From positions 109,501-173,500 of the forward strand of contig CAHIKZ030004549.1 in the NCBI GenBank assembly GCA_903632075.3: a DNA stretch of 64,000 nucleotides. The letters are read 5' to 3'. Made by a program: the position numbers and the translations under genes. The DNA is from Acanthosepion pharaonis (lineage: Eukaryota > Mollusca > Cephalopoda > Sepiida > Sepiidae). How positions within the stretch are numbered: the stretch's first letter is position 1; each line of letters opens with the position of its first letter. The notes beneath the pieces were generated by a model. That model searched no databases. It saw nothing but the letters and a program-made list of their open reading frames with translations, and had not been told where the DNA came from. Positions 10,070-18,660 of the stretch are shown here, piece after piece.

Positions 10070-10193
10070 TCTATCTACTACCCTCATCCTTTCTTCTATC
10101 ACTCCTATCTGATCTTCCTATTTTCTGTAACCCCTTGCGTCCTAGTGGCTTCCCGCCTTGCTTGGGGTGAAATGCTTAAAAAAAAAAAAGTGT

Positions 10194-10480
10194 AGGACTG
10201 ACGACTATGACGTCCCGATGGGAGCCTATGATTTGGCCCAGGTTGCTGGTATTGTTTGCCTATATATTCTTGAGATATTTAGTAGAATTGTTGAACCTAA
10301 ACTAGTAGACCTATATAGAGCTGATCTACTCATTTGTGTTCCTAATATCAATGGTCCTCTTACTGTAAAATTACAGAAAAAATTATTCGAGCTTTTAGTT
10401 TACTGGTGTTTAAGATAGAAATTACTTCCAACCTCAAAATAATCCATATTATCTGGACGTTACACTCAAGCTGAATACTA
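10194..10480 (+). pseudogene. RT-element pseudogene, right part
   Basis: This continues the RT pseudogene interrupted at about 7659. The frame reads CRTDDYDVPMGAYDLAQVAG, then LVDLYRADLLICVPNINGP, where an intact relative would have a 'GLYRDDG' palm motif with two catalytic Asp residues; here it reads YRAD, so the site is mutated. It stops at 10416. Further homologous pieces may extend to about 10640. Because the frame entering the LINE at 7659 is the frame leaving its poly-A tail, the insertion is clean and post-dates a still-readable host element. Confidence 0.5.
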
Positions 10481-10664
10481 ACGTTACATTTATATCTACC
10501 TTTATTAACATGAAACCTGAACTTTTTAATGTTGAATCATCGATAATATATACTATCTTGAAGCAGATACAAATTGTACTATTCTTTTCCAGAGTTAGTA
10601 AGCTTCCATCTAATGTCGTTGAATGATTTTTAATTAAAAAAGGAGTTTTACACGATAATGCTAA

Positions 10665-10983
10665 CGTCCTGGGAAATGACGTTAGCGTTGGCATCCACGT
10701 CATGGGTATGAGTTTAAACTGCATTCAACAGCAAGGCCTCTGATCAGGGATTTTCTTTTCTTGGAACTTAGTCTTAATTGCTGGTGTTCCCAGGTCCACA
10801 TTGACCCTGTATAGCACTTGTTAGGGTTTTATATGGGAAAAATAGTGAACTCCTAGTTTAATAAGATCTTACCCACGACCTGGGTATGACGATAAAATAC
10901 ATCCGCATCCCTGGAATGACGATAAACTACATCCGCGTCCTGGGTATGGCGATTCCGTCATCCAACAGCAAGGCCTCAGATAA
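10665..10983 (+). repeat. Family R, two tandem degenerate heads
   Basis: 10665-10860 carries a diverged R head and body (CGTCCTGGGAAATGACG; GCAAGGCCTCTGATCAGG; GCTGGTGTTCCCAGGTCCAC). A second head from 10875 has three monomers (GACCTGGGTATGACGATAAA and two more) and ends after AACAGCAAGGCCTC at 10978. It then passes into a minisatellite instead of the usual body. Confidence 0.75.
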
Positions 10984-10989
10984 CTTTTT

Positions 10990-11345
10990 CGGAAAAATAA
11001 TGTTGTCGGAGATAGCTATACGTTTGCTAAAAACAATAATGTTGCCAGTTATGCGTTTTTGAAACCATGTTGTTGCCAGCTATACGTTTTTTGTAAAAAA
11101 TAAATGTTTCTTGTTTATACGTTTTTGAACCAATAATGTTCCACTTTATATCCGTGTTTGAAACAATAATGTTGTAGCTTACACTTTTCCAAAACCATAA
11201 TGTTGATAGCTATACGTTTTGTTTTAATGTTGGGCTATAAAAAAAAAATAATGTTGCCATTATCCGTTTTTTGTAAATTTTAATCGTGACGAAAGGATGT
11301 TGTTTTGAAAGTTTAAGGTTGCCAGCTATACGATTTTTTTATTTT
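10990..11345 (+). repeat. Minisatellite derived from R interior
   Basis: Roughly ten degenerate units of 27-35 bp with the core AATAATGTTGCCAGCTATACG followed by a T run. The core resembles the TTACCAGCAATACATTTTT units found two to five times inside ordinary R copies, so this looks like a local expansion of that internal repeat. Confidence 0.65.
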
Positions 11346-11404
11346 AAGTTCACTAGCTTGTAAATAATTTTGGCATCATAGTTAATAGTGACCACTTAGT
11401 AGTG

Positions 11405-12700
11405 AGATGCTCTTTTATAAACAAAATATTTCAACAATCAAATGGAAATTTTGTGGTATAAATAAAAATCGATGATTATTTTAGTGTTAATAAGTTTATT
11501 AAAAATGTTCCAAGACGATTACGCATTTACAATTCTTATATTTTTAAAATAATAATAAATATTATTATAAATCATTTTACCCGGTTGGAAATGCTTAAAT
11601 CTCTTTAAACATAAAGCATCTAAAACAATCACAGATGAATTCACCCTACCAATAGCTAAAATAATAAAAATCTGCGTCTCATTACCTATCAATGCCATTT
11701 CAAATTTAATATCAATTTTTATAAACAACTTGGATTACCAACGAGATCGTTTCTCAGAGGAGTAACTACATGTATCTTTACAGAACTTATCGTAATATTT
11801 ACCCTAAACAATCAACTTACTTCTGATATATTAATGATGCTCTATTGATATATACCCGTGATACTACGTTAGTGTATCTTGTAGATAAACTAAACAAATT
11901 CGAATATGCAATATAATTTGCATTCGAAAAATAGAAAACAATACTTTACATTTTTAGAGTTCCTGTTACACCGAGTTGGCAGCAGCCTAAAATTTTGTGT
12001 ACCGAAAATCAACTAATAAAAATGGTGTAATTAACTAGTATAGCAATCTTAGCAATAAAATAAAATGTGGAATGATCAGTGGATTCCATTTCAGAGCAAA
12101 GAATTTGCAAAATCTCAATGAATTTTACAAATGAAGAGAAAATATATCAAAAATTATAGAAAAACCAATTTCAATATCCTATTTCCATTCAAAATCTTAT
12201 AAAATATTCTACAATAGAAAAATAACCTTCCCTATAACTTTTTTTTTTCCAACAAAAAAAATATATTATTCGATCTATTATTAACCCTACTATAACTTAT
12301 TAAAAAAGTTTCTAATTTTCAACATAAAAATTTGTTGGTAAATTATACTTAAAACTTTTTTAAAATATTTAATCAATTTAAAACAAAACATCATGTCAAA
12401 ATTGAAGGAGGGATTTACTCTATCAACTGCACATATTGCCAGAAAGAATATATTGGAGAAAGCTCAAGAAAGCTAAAAAAAAAAAAAGACATTTAAAAAA
12501 AAACAACACACAAAAGCATTGATTGTTCACAATCTGTTGAAAATGATCGACAGATATTTTGACAGAAATAGTCCATCTCTAATTAATTTGAGAGATTGTG
12601 AACATAGACCAAAATTTTTGAAGGGAAAATTTGAACCCTTTAAAGAAGTGCTAATTCAGCCATAGTAAATTACATGCAGGTTTTGCCGACCAGTTGATTA
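11405..12700 (+). pseudogene. Penelope-like element (RT + GIY-YIG) relic
   Basis: Plus-strand fragments occur in the correct order for a Penelope-like retroelement. 11640-11740 reads LPIAKIIKICVS and, after a shift, FNINFYKQLGLPTRSF, the region before the PLE 'GxPMGxxLSP' motif. 11817-11900 reads YINDALLIYTRDTTLVYLV, the palm region, with IND where YVDD is expected. 12405-12475 reads IEGGIYSINCTYCQKEYIGE, the 'GIY...YIG' core of the GIY-YIG endonuclease fused to PLE RTs. 12640-12690 carries ANSAIVNYMQV. Frameshifts and stops throughout show it is inactive. Confidence 0.65.
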
Positions 12701-13630
12701 GGCTAAAGTATCATCATTCTTGAAGGCAGATATATATATCGTAAGTGAATTATGGATTTTATCATTAACGTCGACATGGAAAAACAATAATATATGTTTT
12801 ATTTTCCTCCTCATATATTCCGATAACGATTTATTAAATATATTTTTTTTTATTCCGATGAAAGTAAAACCCAGCCAGCGAATTATGACACGAAACGTTT
12901 GACGGTTAATATTGGTCCTTTTGAGGTAATTATCTAAATGTTAAAATTTCTTCTACGAAGAAATTAATTTTTTTTGAAATTCGGTGGACCTTAACCTCTG
13001 CTTATCAAATATGAAACCTGTTTTTTAAAATTCTTCCTTTAATGTTTCTTGACAAACATTAAAAATAAGAATGAGAAAAATTTGACGTCAGCTGATGGGG
13101 TTAAAATAAGGGTAAAATTTATTGCACATTGAAAAATTGCAAAAAAAAAAAGCTGATGAGGTACATGTGAATTTTTTTCATTTTTCATTTCACTTTTTGA
13201 AGTAAAGTTGAATAGAAATATTGAAATAAAGTAAACTCATATTTATGTGTGTATTTTTTTAAATCTGTTTTTATTTCATAATATTTAAATGTATACCTTT
13301 TAAAATTTTTTCAGTTTAATATAATAAAGATTTTCATATAAAATTCTCCTCCCGATCGCACGTGTTTTTCCTGTATTACAACGGAATGCAAATTTTATGG
13401 AGAAACATTGTAATATATAAAAAAAATCGGAATTTTACTCCATTAATTTAAAAAAGGATTGTTTCCTTTTAATTTGTTTAGAAACTGATTTAAAAGAATC
13501 ATTCGAAATGATCCAGATTCGTTTGACAAATTCCTTTCAATGGTAGTAGAATGTCGGTTCATCATTGTGTGACTTCAAAACGATCAATCACCATTAAAAT
13601 AGCAAAATATGCGAAAACAATTAATGAAAA
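12701..13630. other. No gene recognised (PLE 3' region and AT-rich DNA)
   Basis: The first 250 bp may be the 3' untranslated part of the Penelope-like element (for example MKVKPSQRIMTRNV at 12860-12901). The rest is AT-rich with A and T homopolymers and no supported gene. Confidence 0.4.
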
Positions 13631-13642
13631 TTTATATATATA

Positions 13643-13676
<34 letters not shown>
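13631..13676. repeat. (AT)n microsatellite
   Basis: An AT tract interrupted by single extra T bases. Confidence 0.9.
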
Positions 13677-13681
<5 letters not shown>

Positions 13682-13707
13682 TTCAAGACGAATGCGTGAT
13701 AAGAGAA

Positions 13708-14455
13708 AGTTCATTTAATTAATCAGAAGGATTTTGTTCGGATCGGTTGTGTGTCTAAACCTTGTCCCAAACAAATATATAACAAACATGAGATTTCAAA
13801 CAAAGTAAAAAACGAGACATTTATAGATCGAAACAAATAAAACATTTATATACAATTACATATTTACAAACAAGGTTAATATTTGTATTGTTGCGTGCGT
13901 TAATTGTATATGTTGCTGAAATGTTGGATGTCTCTGTGTCGTTATGTTTGTTATTTTGTGTTTGTGTTGAAATATATAATAAGAGTTTTTTTGGTAAAGT
14001 TTGCTAAAGTAGTCTACCTTTTGAACGTGTCTGTGTTTGTTTTCGTGATTCGTATTTCTTATTTTTAGTAATGAATAATCAATGTGCATAAGAAATATTG
14101 TTCAAAGTTTCGATAGTTGTTCGTTGAGTGTTTCAGGTGAGTCAGTTGAAGTTCGTCAAAAATGCGCGGTAAAATTCTGTTTTTGAATGTCGTGGATTAA
14201 TTAGGCAATCGATCGGCGAGTTCGCTAGACTGACTGACTGGGGTTGTCTTTTCTCCTTTTTATAACCTTTTGGGTTTTCGAAAGTGGCTCAAGATATTTT
14301 GGCGCAATTCTTGCTTTGGGAGGCGATCTACCAATAGAATTGCTTGATTCGATTCTTTGCATTTTTATTGGTTGAGCGTTATCTGCGCGTAGGCGTATAA
14401 TATGGATTATGCTTTTTTAAGGTTGGAGAAGGTTAGAAAATTAGAAGAGTCCACA
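13708..14455 (-). repeat. 3' LTR
   Basis: On the plus strand it ends AGTCCACA next to the polypurine tract, so the LTR begins TGTGGACT in element sense. The other copy's inner end TGTTGGGACT is missing here: the first 13 or so bases are replaced by unrelated sequence (GTGATAAGAGAAA). It is otherwise near-identical to 18674-19422. Confidence 0.9.
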
Positions 14456-14472
14456 ATACCTCCCCCCAGATT
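14456..14472 (-). promoter_or_regulatory. Polypurine tract
   Basis: In element sense this reads CTGGGGGGAGGTAT immediately before the LTR start TGTGGACT. It is the expected plus-strand primer for LTR retrotransposons. Confidence 0.8.
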
Positions 14473-14492
14473 AATGCCTTGGTGAATGAGCA

Positions 14493-14978
14493 TTAATATG
14501 TAATGTAGGTTCGGTACTTGGTTGGCCAGTGAACATTCCTTCCTGATTTTGTACGGGTAGACTGTGTTGATTCGGTCGTATCAGTAGTTGTTTGCGTTTC
14601 TGTTTGTTCTGTTGTCGTCGGTTTTGTTATTGTTCGATCTGTGTCGTCGGATTGCAGATATGCTGGTTTGAGACGGTCTATACTGACGGTGTTCTGTTTA
14701 CCGGCGATATCAATTATGAAGAATTTGGGTGTTTTAGATATTACCAGGTGTGGACCTGTGTAGTTGGGCGTTAATGGTTTCCGTACAGTGTCGCGCCTCA
14801 GGAAAACATATTCTGCTGAATGTAGATCTGCTGGCACGTAGAAAGGTTTTTTATACGCTCTCGTGGGTGTATATATAACGTCCATCATCTTCTTTTTAGG
14901 TCTGCCACAAAGTAATTCGTTGGTGTAGATGTCGTCTCGTTGTGAAATATCTGTCCAGGCAGCGTTGTTGCTTTCCAA
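14493..14978 (-). CDS. Integrase C-terminal domain segment
   Basis: A 161-codon open segment with the integrase tail: KKPFYVPADLHSAEYVFLRR, then LTPNYTGPHLVISKTPKFF and VSIDRLKPAYL, which correspond to the GPY/F-type module that binds DNA and supports multimerisation. It ends in a Thr-rich stretch and no chromodomain follows. It is in a different frame from the upstream integrase core, with the shift between 14896 and 14978. The first methionine is not a real start. Confidence 0.8.
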   Translation of the reverse strand: MESNNAAWTDISQRDDIYTNELLCGRPKKKMMDVIYTPTRAYKKPFYVPADLHSAEYVFLRRDTVRKPLTPNYTGPHLVISKTPKFFIIDIAGKQNTVSIDRLKPAYLQSDDTDRTITKPTTTEQTETQTTTDTTESTQSTRTKSGRNVHWPTKYRTYITY

Positions 14979-15681
14979 AAACTAATTCTGCACTGGTGCA
15001 TTTGAGATCCAGTTTTATTGTATTTCGCAGCGCAAGCATCACAAATGGTAGCTTATCTACCCACGTACGAGCACTGGTAGACGCTGTTAATGCGTACTTG
15101 AGCTGTCTATGGAATCTCTCCACTATTCCGTTGCTGCATGGGTGGTATGCGGTGGTAGAGATGTGTTTTATGCCTAAAATGTTGACAAATTCGTTGAATA
15201 GCGTTGATTGAAATTGGGGACCTCTGTCAGTTGTGATAACTGCAGGGCATCCAAATATAGAAATCCAGTTGTTGAAAATTGCGTTAGCCACTGTTTCTGC
15301 CGTTATTGATGTTAGTGGTATCGCAACTGGCCATCGCGTAAAGCGGTCAATGATCGTTAGAATGTACTCGTGTCCATTAATTTTTTCGAGTGGACCGACT
15401 AAGTCTGCGTGTATGTGCGTAAATCGTCCATCTGGTGTCGCGAAGGTCGACGATGGTGCTTTGGTATGTCGGTGTATTTTCGTTGCCTGGCAACGTTGGC
15501 ACGTGCGAGACCACTGTTTCACGTCCGAAGACATACCGGGCCAGACGTATCTGTCAGCTATGGTCCGCAGCGTAGCCTTCGCTCCAGGGTGAGCTGGCGA
15601 ATGGAAATGATCGAAAATTGATTTTCTTCGTGACAAAGGTAAGTACGGTCGAGGATTACCTGTGGAAACGTCACAATACAC
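14896..15681 (-). CDS. Integrase (zinc-binding and catalytic core)
   Basis: This carries the H-H-C-C zinc-binding module (HFHSPAHPGAKATLRTI, then CQRCQATK) and the DDE core: HADLVGPL (first Asp), ITTDRGPQFQSTLF (second Asp) and NGIVERFHRQLKYAL (Glu). The enzyme inserts the cDNA into host DNA. All three catalytic acids are present, but the open frame is separated from RNase H upstream and the C-terminal domain downstream by frameshifts near 15672 and 14950. Its apparent start lies inside the linker between RNase H and integrase. Confidence 0.9.
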   Translation of the reverse strand: MYCDVSTGNPRPYLPLSRRKSIFDHFHSPAHPGAKATLRTIADRYVWPGMSSDVKQWSRTCQRCQATKIHRHTKAPSSTFATPDGRFTHIHADLVGPLEKINGHEYILTIIDRFTRWPVAIPLTSITAETVANAIFNNWISIFGCPAVITTDRGPQFQSTLFNEFVNILGIKHISTTAYHPCSNGIVERFHRQLKYALTASTSARTWVDKLPFVMLALRNTIKLDLKCTSAELVFGKQQRCLDRYFTTRRHLHQRITLWQT

Positions 15682-16943
15682 GAGTTCATTAGTAAAGGGT
15701 AAAGGTCTTTTTTCAATTTGAAGTGAGGTATCTTTTTTTGTACAGACGGTAATTCGTTGTCGTTTGCTTGTTCCTCAGCGAGAGTGTCAAAGTTTAGTGG
15801 TTGTGATTGTAGTGCGTTGAGCGTAGTTCTGGACAATGCGTCCGCTACTGTGTTATTCTGACCTTTTACGTATCGGATATCTGCTGTGTACTGGCTGATG
15901 TAATCTAAATGTCTTAGGTCTCGTGGATTTAATTTGTCAGCCTTTGCATGTAATGCATATGTAAGTGGTTTATGGTCGGTGAAGACTACGAAATTTCTTC
16001 CTTCTAGAATGTGTCTAAAATGTCGTATTGCTAGGTATACTGCCAATAATTCTCTTGAGAACGTACTATATTTCCTCTGGGTAGTGTTTAACTTTATCGA
16101 GAAAAATGATAGTGGTTTCTCTACATTGTTAGTAATCTGGTGTAGTACTGCTCCAATTGTGTCAGCCGATGCATCTGTCGTGAGTGTTAGTTTGGAATTT
16201 TCGGATGGATTAATATACGACAATTTTGTACATTTTTGCAACGCGTCTTTTGCATCGTTAAAAGATTTTAATTCGTCTTTCGATAGTACGATTTGCGAGT
16301 TCTTTTTCTTTCGTTGCGATAGCATGTCTGTTAATGGCAATATTATAGTTGCACAGTTCGGTATGAATTGTCGGTAGTAGTTTATCATTCCTAAGAATCT
16401 CCGTAATTGCTTCATTGTGGAAGGTGTGGGATAATTTGTTATTGCTTTGATCTTGTGATCCAAGGGAGACAATCCTTGTTGGTCTATTACATGTCCAAGA
16501 AAGGTTAGCTGTGGTACCGCAAATATACATTTGTCAATGTTTAATTTTAAACCATAATGTTGTAAACGTTTTAGAACTGCATGCAAATGTTCCTTGTGTT
16601 CAACATGTGATTTACTTGCAATTAAAACATCGTCAATATACGCGTATGTGTACGGCATACCACGTAACACCTCGTCTATTAATCTTTGGAATGACTGTGC
16701 GGCGTTTCGTAAACCAAAGGGCATTCTTGTGAATTCAAATAGTCCGAATGGAGTGGTGATCGCAGTCTTTTGTATGTCGTCTTCCTCGATTGGTATCTGA
16801 TAGTAAGCCTTTTTGAGGTCTAGTTTAGTGAAGACTGTAGCACCTTCTAATGATAGCGCAAAATCTTTTATGTGCGGGATAGGATATTTGTCCGGAATGG
16901 TCTGGGCGTTCAACAACCTATATAATCTCCGCATGGACGCCAA
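15558..16943 (-). CDS. Reverse transcriptase and RNase H
   Basis: The segment begins in RT motif 1 (RLLNAQTIPDKYPIPHIKDF) and has FTKLDLKKAYYQIPI (first Asp), the fingers-palm motif TPFGLFEFTRMPFGLRNAAQ and the YAYIDDVLIAS active site with both Asp residues. The connection region follows (FLGHVIDQQG; RFLGMINYYRQFIPNC). RNase H starts LTTDASADTIGAVL and includes SRELLAVYLAIRHFRHIL and FTDHKPLTYAL, ending ADALSRTTLNAL. The order and sizes are normal for Ty3/gypsy pol. The 5' end is frameshifted relative to protease at about 16920, in GDYR(R)LN. The last 40 codons are out of frame. Confidence 0.92.
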   Translation of the reverse strand: MASMRRLYRLLNAQTIPDKYPIPHIKDFALSLEGATVFTKLDLKKAYYQIPIEEDDIQKTAITTPFGLFEFTRMPFGLRNAAQSFQRLIDEVLRGMPYTYAYIDDVLIASKSHVEHKEHLHAVLKRLQHYGLKLNIDKCIFAVPQLTFLGHVIDQQGLSPLDHKIKAITNYPTPSTMKQLRRFLGMINYYRQFIPNCATIILPLTDMLSQRKKKNSQIVLSKDELKSFNDAKDALQKCTKLSYINPSENSKLTLTTDASADTIGAVLHQITNNVEKPLSFFSIKLNTTQRKYSTFSRELLAVYLAIRHFRHILEGRNFVVFTDHKPLTYALHAKADKLNPRDLRHLDYISQYTADIRYVKGQNNTVADALSRTTLNALQSQPLNFDTLAEEQANDNELPSVQKKIPHFKLKKDLYPLLMNSCIVTFPQVILDRTYLCHEENQFSIISIRQLTLERRLRCGP

Positions 16944-17620
16944 CTGACTGAATCTGCTTTTGTAACCATGTGTAGAGGGCTGGCATAAGGGCTTTTTGAA
17001 GGGCGTATTATTCCCAGTCTGAGCATATTGTCGAACTCATCTCTTGCGATTTTCAATTTGGCGGGATGAAGCCTACGTGGTTGGGAATAAACTGGGGAAC
17101 CAGTTGTTTTAATGCTGTGTTTAGCATGATGTCTAACGGGTTCATTTCGTGACGACGGTGTTAATAGTGTCTGATACTGACGTATTATCTCACCGTAGCC
17201 ATTAGCTATTGGTATAATATTCGTCAGTCCAATCGTTGAATGTTTAGAGATGAAACCGCAGCGTTTTATATTTGTATTGGTGTCAGTTAGTGTTTGGGAT
17301 GCTAGTTCTACTGACAATGCATAATGTGTTAGGAAGTCCGCTCCTAGTATGGGCATCGAAACATCAGCAATTATGAATGTCCACGTTAGATCTCTCCTTA
17401 GACCTATGTCTAAAGTCAGGGTCTTTTCACCATAAGTAGCAATAGGCGTGCCATTCGCGGCTTGTAGTTTTAATGTTGTGTTTTTTATTAGAAGTTGTTT
17501 GCTGCACTTCGTCTGTGGTATAACACTGATTTGGGCACCGGTGTCTACCAAAAAGTTTAATCCGCTGGATTTATCGTAAATATAGAAGAGACGGTTAGTC
17601 TTGAGTTGCCTGGCATCCAA
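16910..17620 (-). CDS. Aspartic protease and RT N-terminus
   Basis: The protease motif is LNFLVDTGAQISVIP, with the catalytic Asp in DTG, and the flap-side ILGADFLTHYALSVEL follows about 60 residues on, as in retropepsins. After a linker the segment enters RT (IARDEFDNMLRLGIIRPSKS, then YASPLHMVTK and WRPCGDY), where it runs out of frame. It shares the reading frame of the main gag segment, separated by a TAA at 17680-17678 and 19 codons. Whether the native element used a stop, a frameshift or a fused gag-pol cannot be told from this damaged copy. Confidence 0.88.
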   Translation of the reverse strand: MDARQLKTNRLFYIYDKSSGLNFLVDTGAQISVIPQTKCSKQLLIKNTTLKLQAANGTPIATYGEKTLTLDIGLRRDLTWTFIIADVSMPILGADFLTHYALSVELASQTLTDTNTNIKRCGFISKHSTIGLTNIIPIANGYGEIIRQYQTLLTPSSRNEPVRHHAKHSIKTTGSPVYSQPRRLHPAKLKIARDEFDNMLRLGIIRPSKSPYASPLHMVTKADSVSWRPCGDYIGC

Positions 17621-17625
17621 CGTCT

Positions 17626-17835
17626 CTACTGGGTGCCAGGATGTCCGTTTCCCTGCTGTTTGGCGGTTGGTGATTTCTTATACGCACATGGTTGTTCTGC
17701 ACTTGTTAGCTTGCGCGCCAAAAGTTTCATGATACCAACATTTTTCATTTTGGTATTCGTTTCGTTGTCGTTTGTATCTGTGTCGAGAATTTGATCTCCA
17801 GCGTTGTTTATTTCGCTTGGTATATTGATTATCAT
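17626..17835 (-). CDS. Gag C-terminal frame
   Basis: This frame overlaps the end of the main gag segment. Only its last part is meaningful: after about 17710 it reads QPCAYKKSPTAKQQGNGHPG, which supplies the final 'PC' expected of the CsRn1 CHCC finger, whereas the main frame goes to TTMCV and stops. I therefore place a frameshift at about 17690-17705. The upstream half of this frame is out of frame with gag and should be ignored. Confidence 0.6.
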   Translation of the reverse strand: MIINIPSEINNAGDQILDTDTNDNETNTKMKNVGIMKLLARKLTSAEQPCAYKKSPTAKQQGNGHPGTQ

Positions 17836-18475
17836 GTCGGCTTAGATGAGCATTTTGTAGTTCGCGCAGCTGTATAGATATATCTTGCAACTCTGTTGAT
17901 AACTTTTGAATTTGCCGGTCTATGTCTGGCATGAGGCCATCTCGTGTGTTCGTTGCGGATATGTGTTTAATTGGCGCTGTGTCTGTTATTTTGTCTGCAA
18001 TTATCGCTAGTTTCTGGATGTCTACATCTTCTGCTAATGCGGCTAGAATTCGTACAACCTCTGGCGGTAGCTTGTCCAGCCACATTTGTTTGAATACTGT
18101 GGTCGATATGTCATTTTCGCCTAATAACTGCTGCATCCTTCGAAGTAACTGTGAAGGTTTGGCATCTTCGGTTGTGACATTGGACAGGAGTTCACGTATT
18201 CTTTTCTCCTCCGAAAAACCTGATCTATGCAATATCGCTTCTTTTAGGATTTCGTATGGTTTTTCAACTGGGACTGAAGTTAGTATATCAGCTACTTCGG
18301 CTGCTATTTCTGCCGGTAGCTTCTCCACGACTGCTGCAAATTTTGACTGCTGAGAAGTTATGCGCCTAGCTTGGAATATCGCATCAAGCTGAAGGAACCA
18401 CGTTTGCACATTTGCATTGAAGGCGGGCATCTCGAGTTTGATGGCTGTTTCTGATACGGTTGTTGGTTCTGCCAT
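17678..18475 (-). CDS. Gag
   Basis: A 265-codon open frame from an ATG shortly after the primer site. The N-terminal AFNANVQTWFLQLDAIFQAR and LPAEIAAEVADIL, and the central WLDKLPPEVVRIL, match the capsid-like domain of invertebrate Ty3/gypsy Gags. Near the C-terminus a basic run (RNKQRWRSNSRHRYKRQRN) precedes CWYHETFGAQANKC, the C-x2-H-x9-C portion of the unusual CHCC finger of CsRn1-type Gags. The final Cys pair is displaced by a frameshift. Gag packages the RNA into particles. The start at 18475 is well placed, 162 bp after the primer-binding site. Confidence 0.88.
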   Translation of the reverse strand: MAEPTTVSETAIKLEMPAFNANVQTWFLQLDAIFQARRITSQQSKFAAVVEKLPAEIAAEVADILTSVPVEKPYEILKEAILHRSGFSEEKRIRELLSNVTTEDAKPSQLLRRMQQLLGENDISTTVFKQMWLDKLPPEVVRILAALAEDVDIQKLAIIADKITDTAPIKHISATNTRDGLMPDIDRQIQKLSTELQDISIQLRELQNAHLSRHDNQYTKRNKQRWRSNSRHRYKRQRNEYQNEKCWYHETFGAQANKCRTTMCV

Positions 18476-18478
18476 CTG

Positions 18479-18660
18479 TAGTGTTGAAATACTTTATCCG
18501 TTACCGGGGTTACCAATCTTTGTTACGCACGTCTGTTTATCAATTTTGTTGGTGTTGTTTGCTTGAAACGTCGAGGTTACCAATTTTGTTGGTCTGAAGT
18601 ACGTCAACAAGTTCGTCACTCTTGTTGCATGTTCACTCACGTCGGAAGGTCACCAAATTT
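18479..18660 (-). promoter_or_regulatory. Leader with tRNA-Trp-like primer-binding site
   Basis: Plus-strand 18637-18655 reads TCACGTCGGAAGGTCACCA, which is the 3' end of animal tRNA-Trp including CCA (known: TCACGTCGGGGTCACCA) with two extra bases after the GG. It lies five bases from the LTR end. Degenerate copies of the primer-site/LTR junction recur at 18499-18527, about 18540-18556 and 18567-18594 (for example GGTTACCAATTTTGTTGG). Confidence 0.75.

Larger units (their letters stand above)
7660..10193 (+). mobile_element. 5'-truncated jockey/CR1-like LINE
   Basis: A non-LTR retrotransposon truncated inside its endonuclease domain, with RT and C-terminal domains, a pyrimidine-rich 3' UTR (10070-10180) and a poly-A tail at about 10180-10192. 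Base composition is clearly more GC-rich than the flanks, suggesting a fairly recent arrival. It sits inside another RT pseudogene, whose reading frame is continuous across the insertion. Frameshifts near 7820, 9200, 9640 and 9790 inactivate it. Target duplication is at most a few A/T bases (ATTAA) and is masked by the tail. Confidence 0.85.

Noticed and set aside
15233..15592. 119-codon plus frame, and others at 14.6-18.4 kb
   Set aside because: Antisense shadows of the Ty3/gypsy pol and gag genes.
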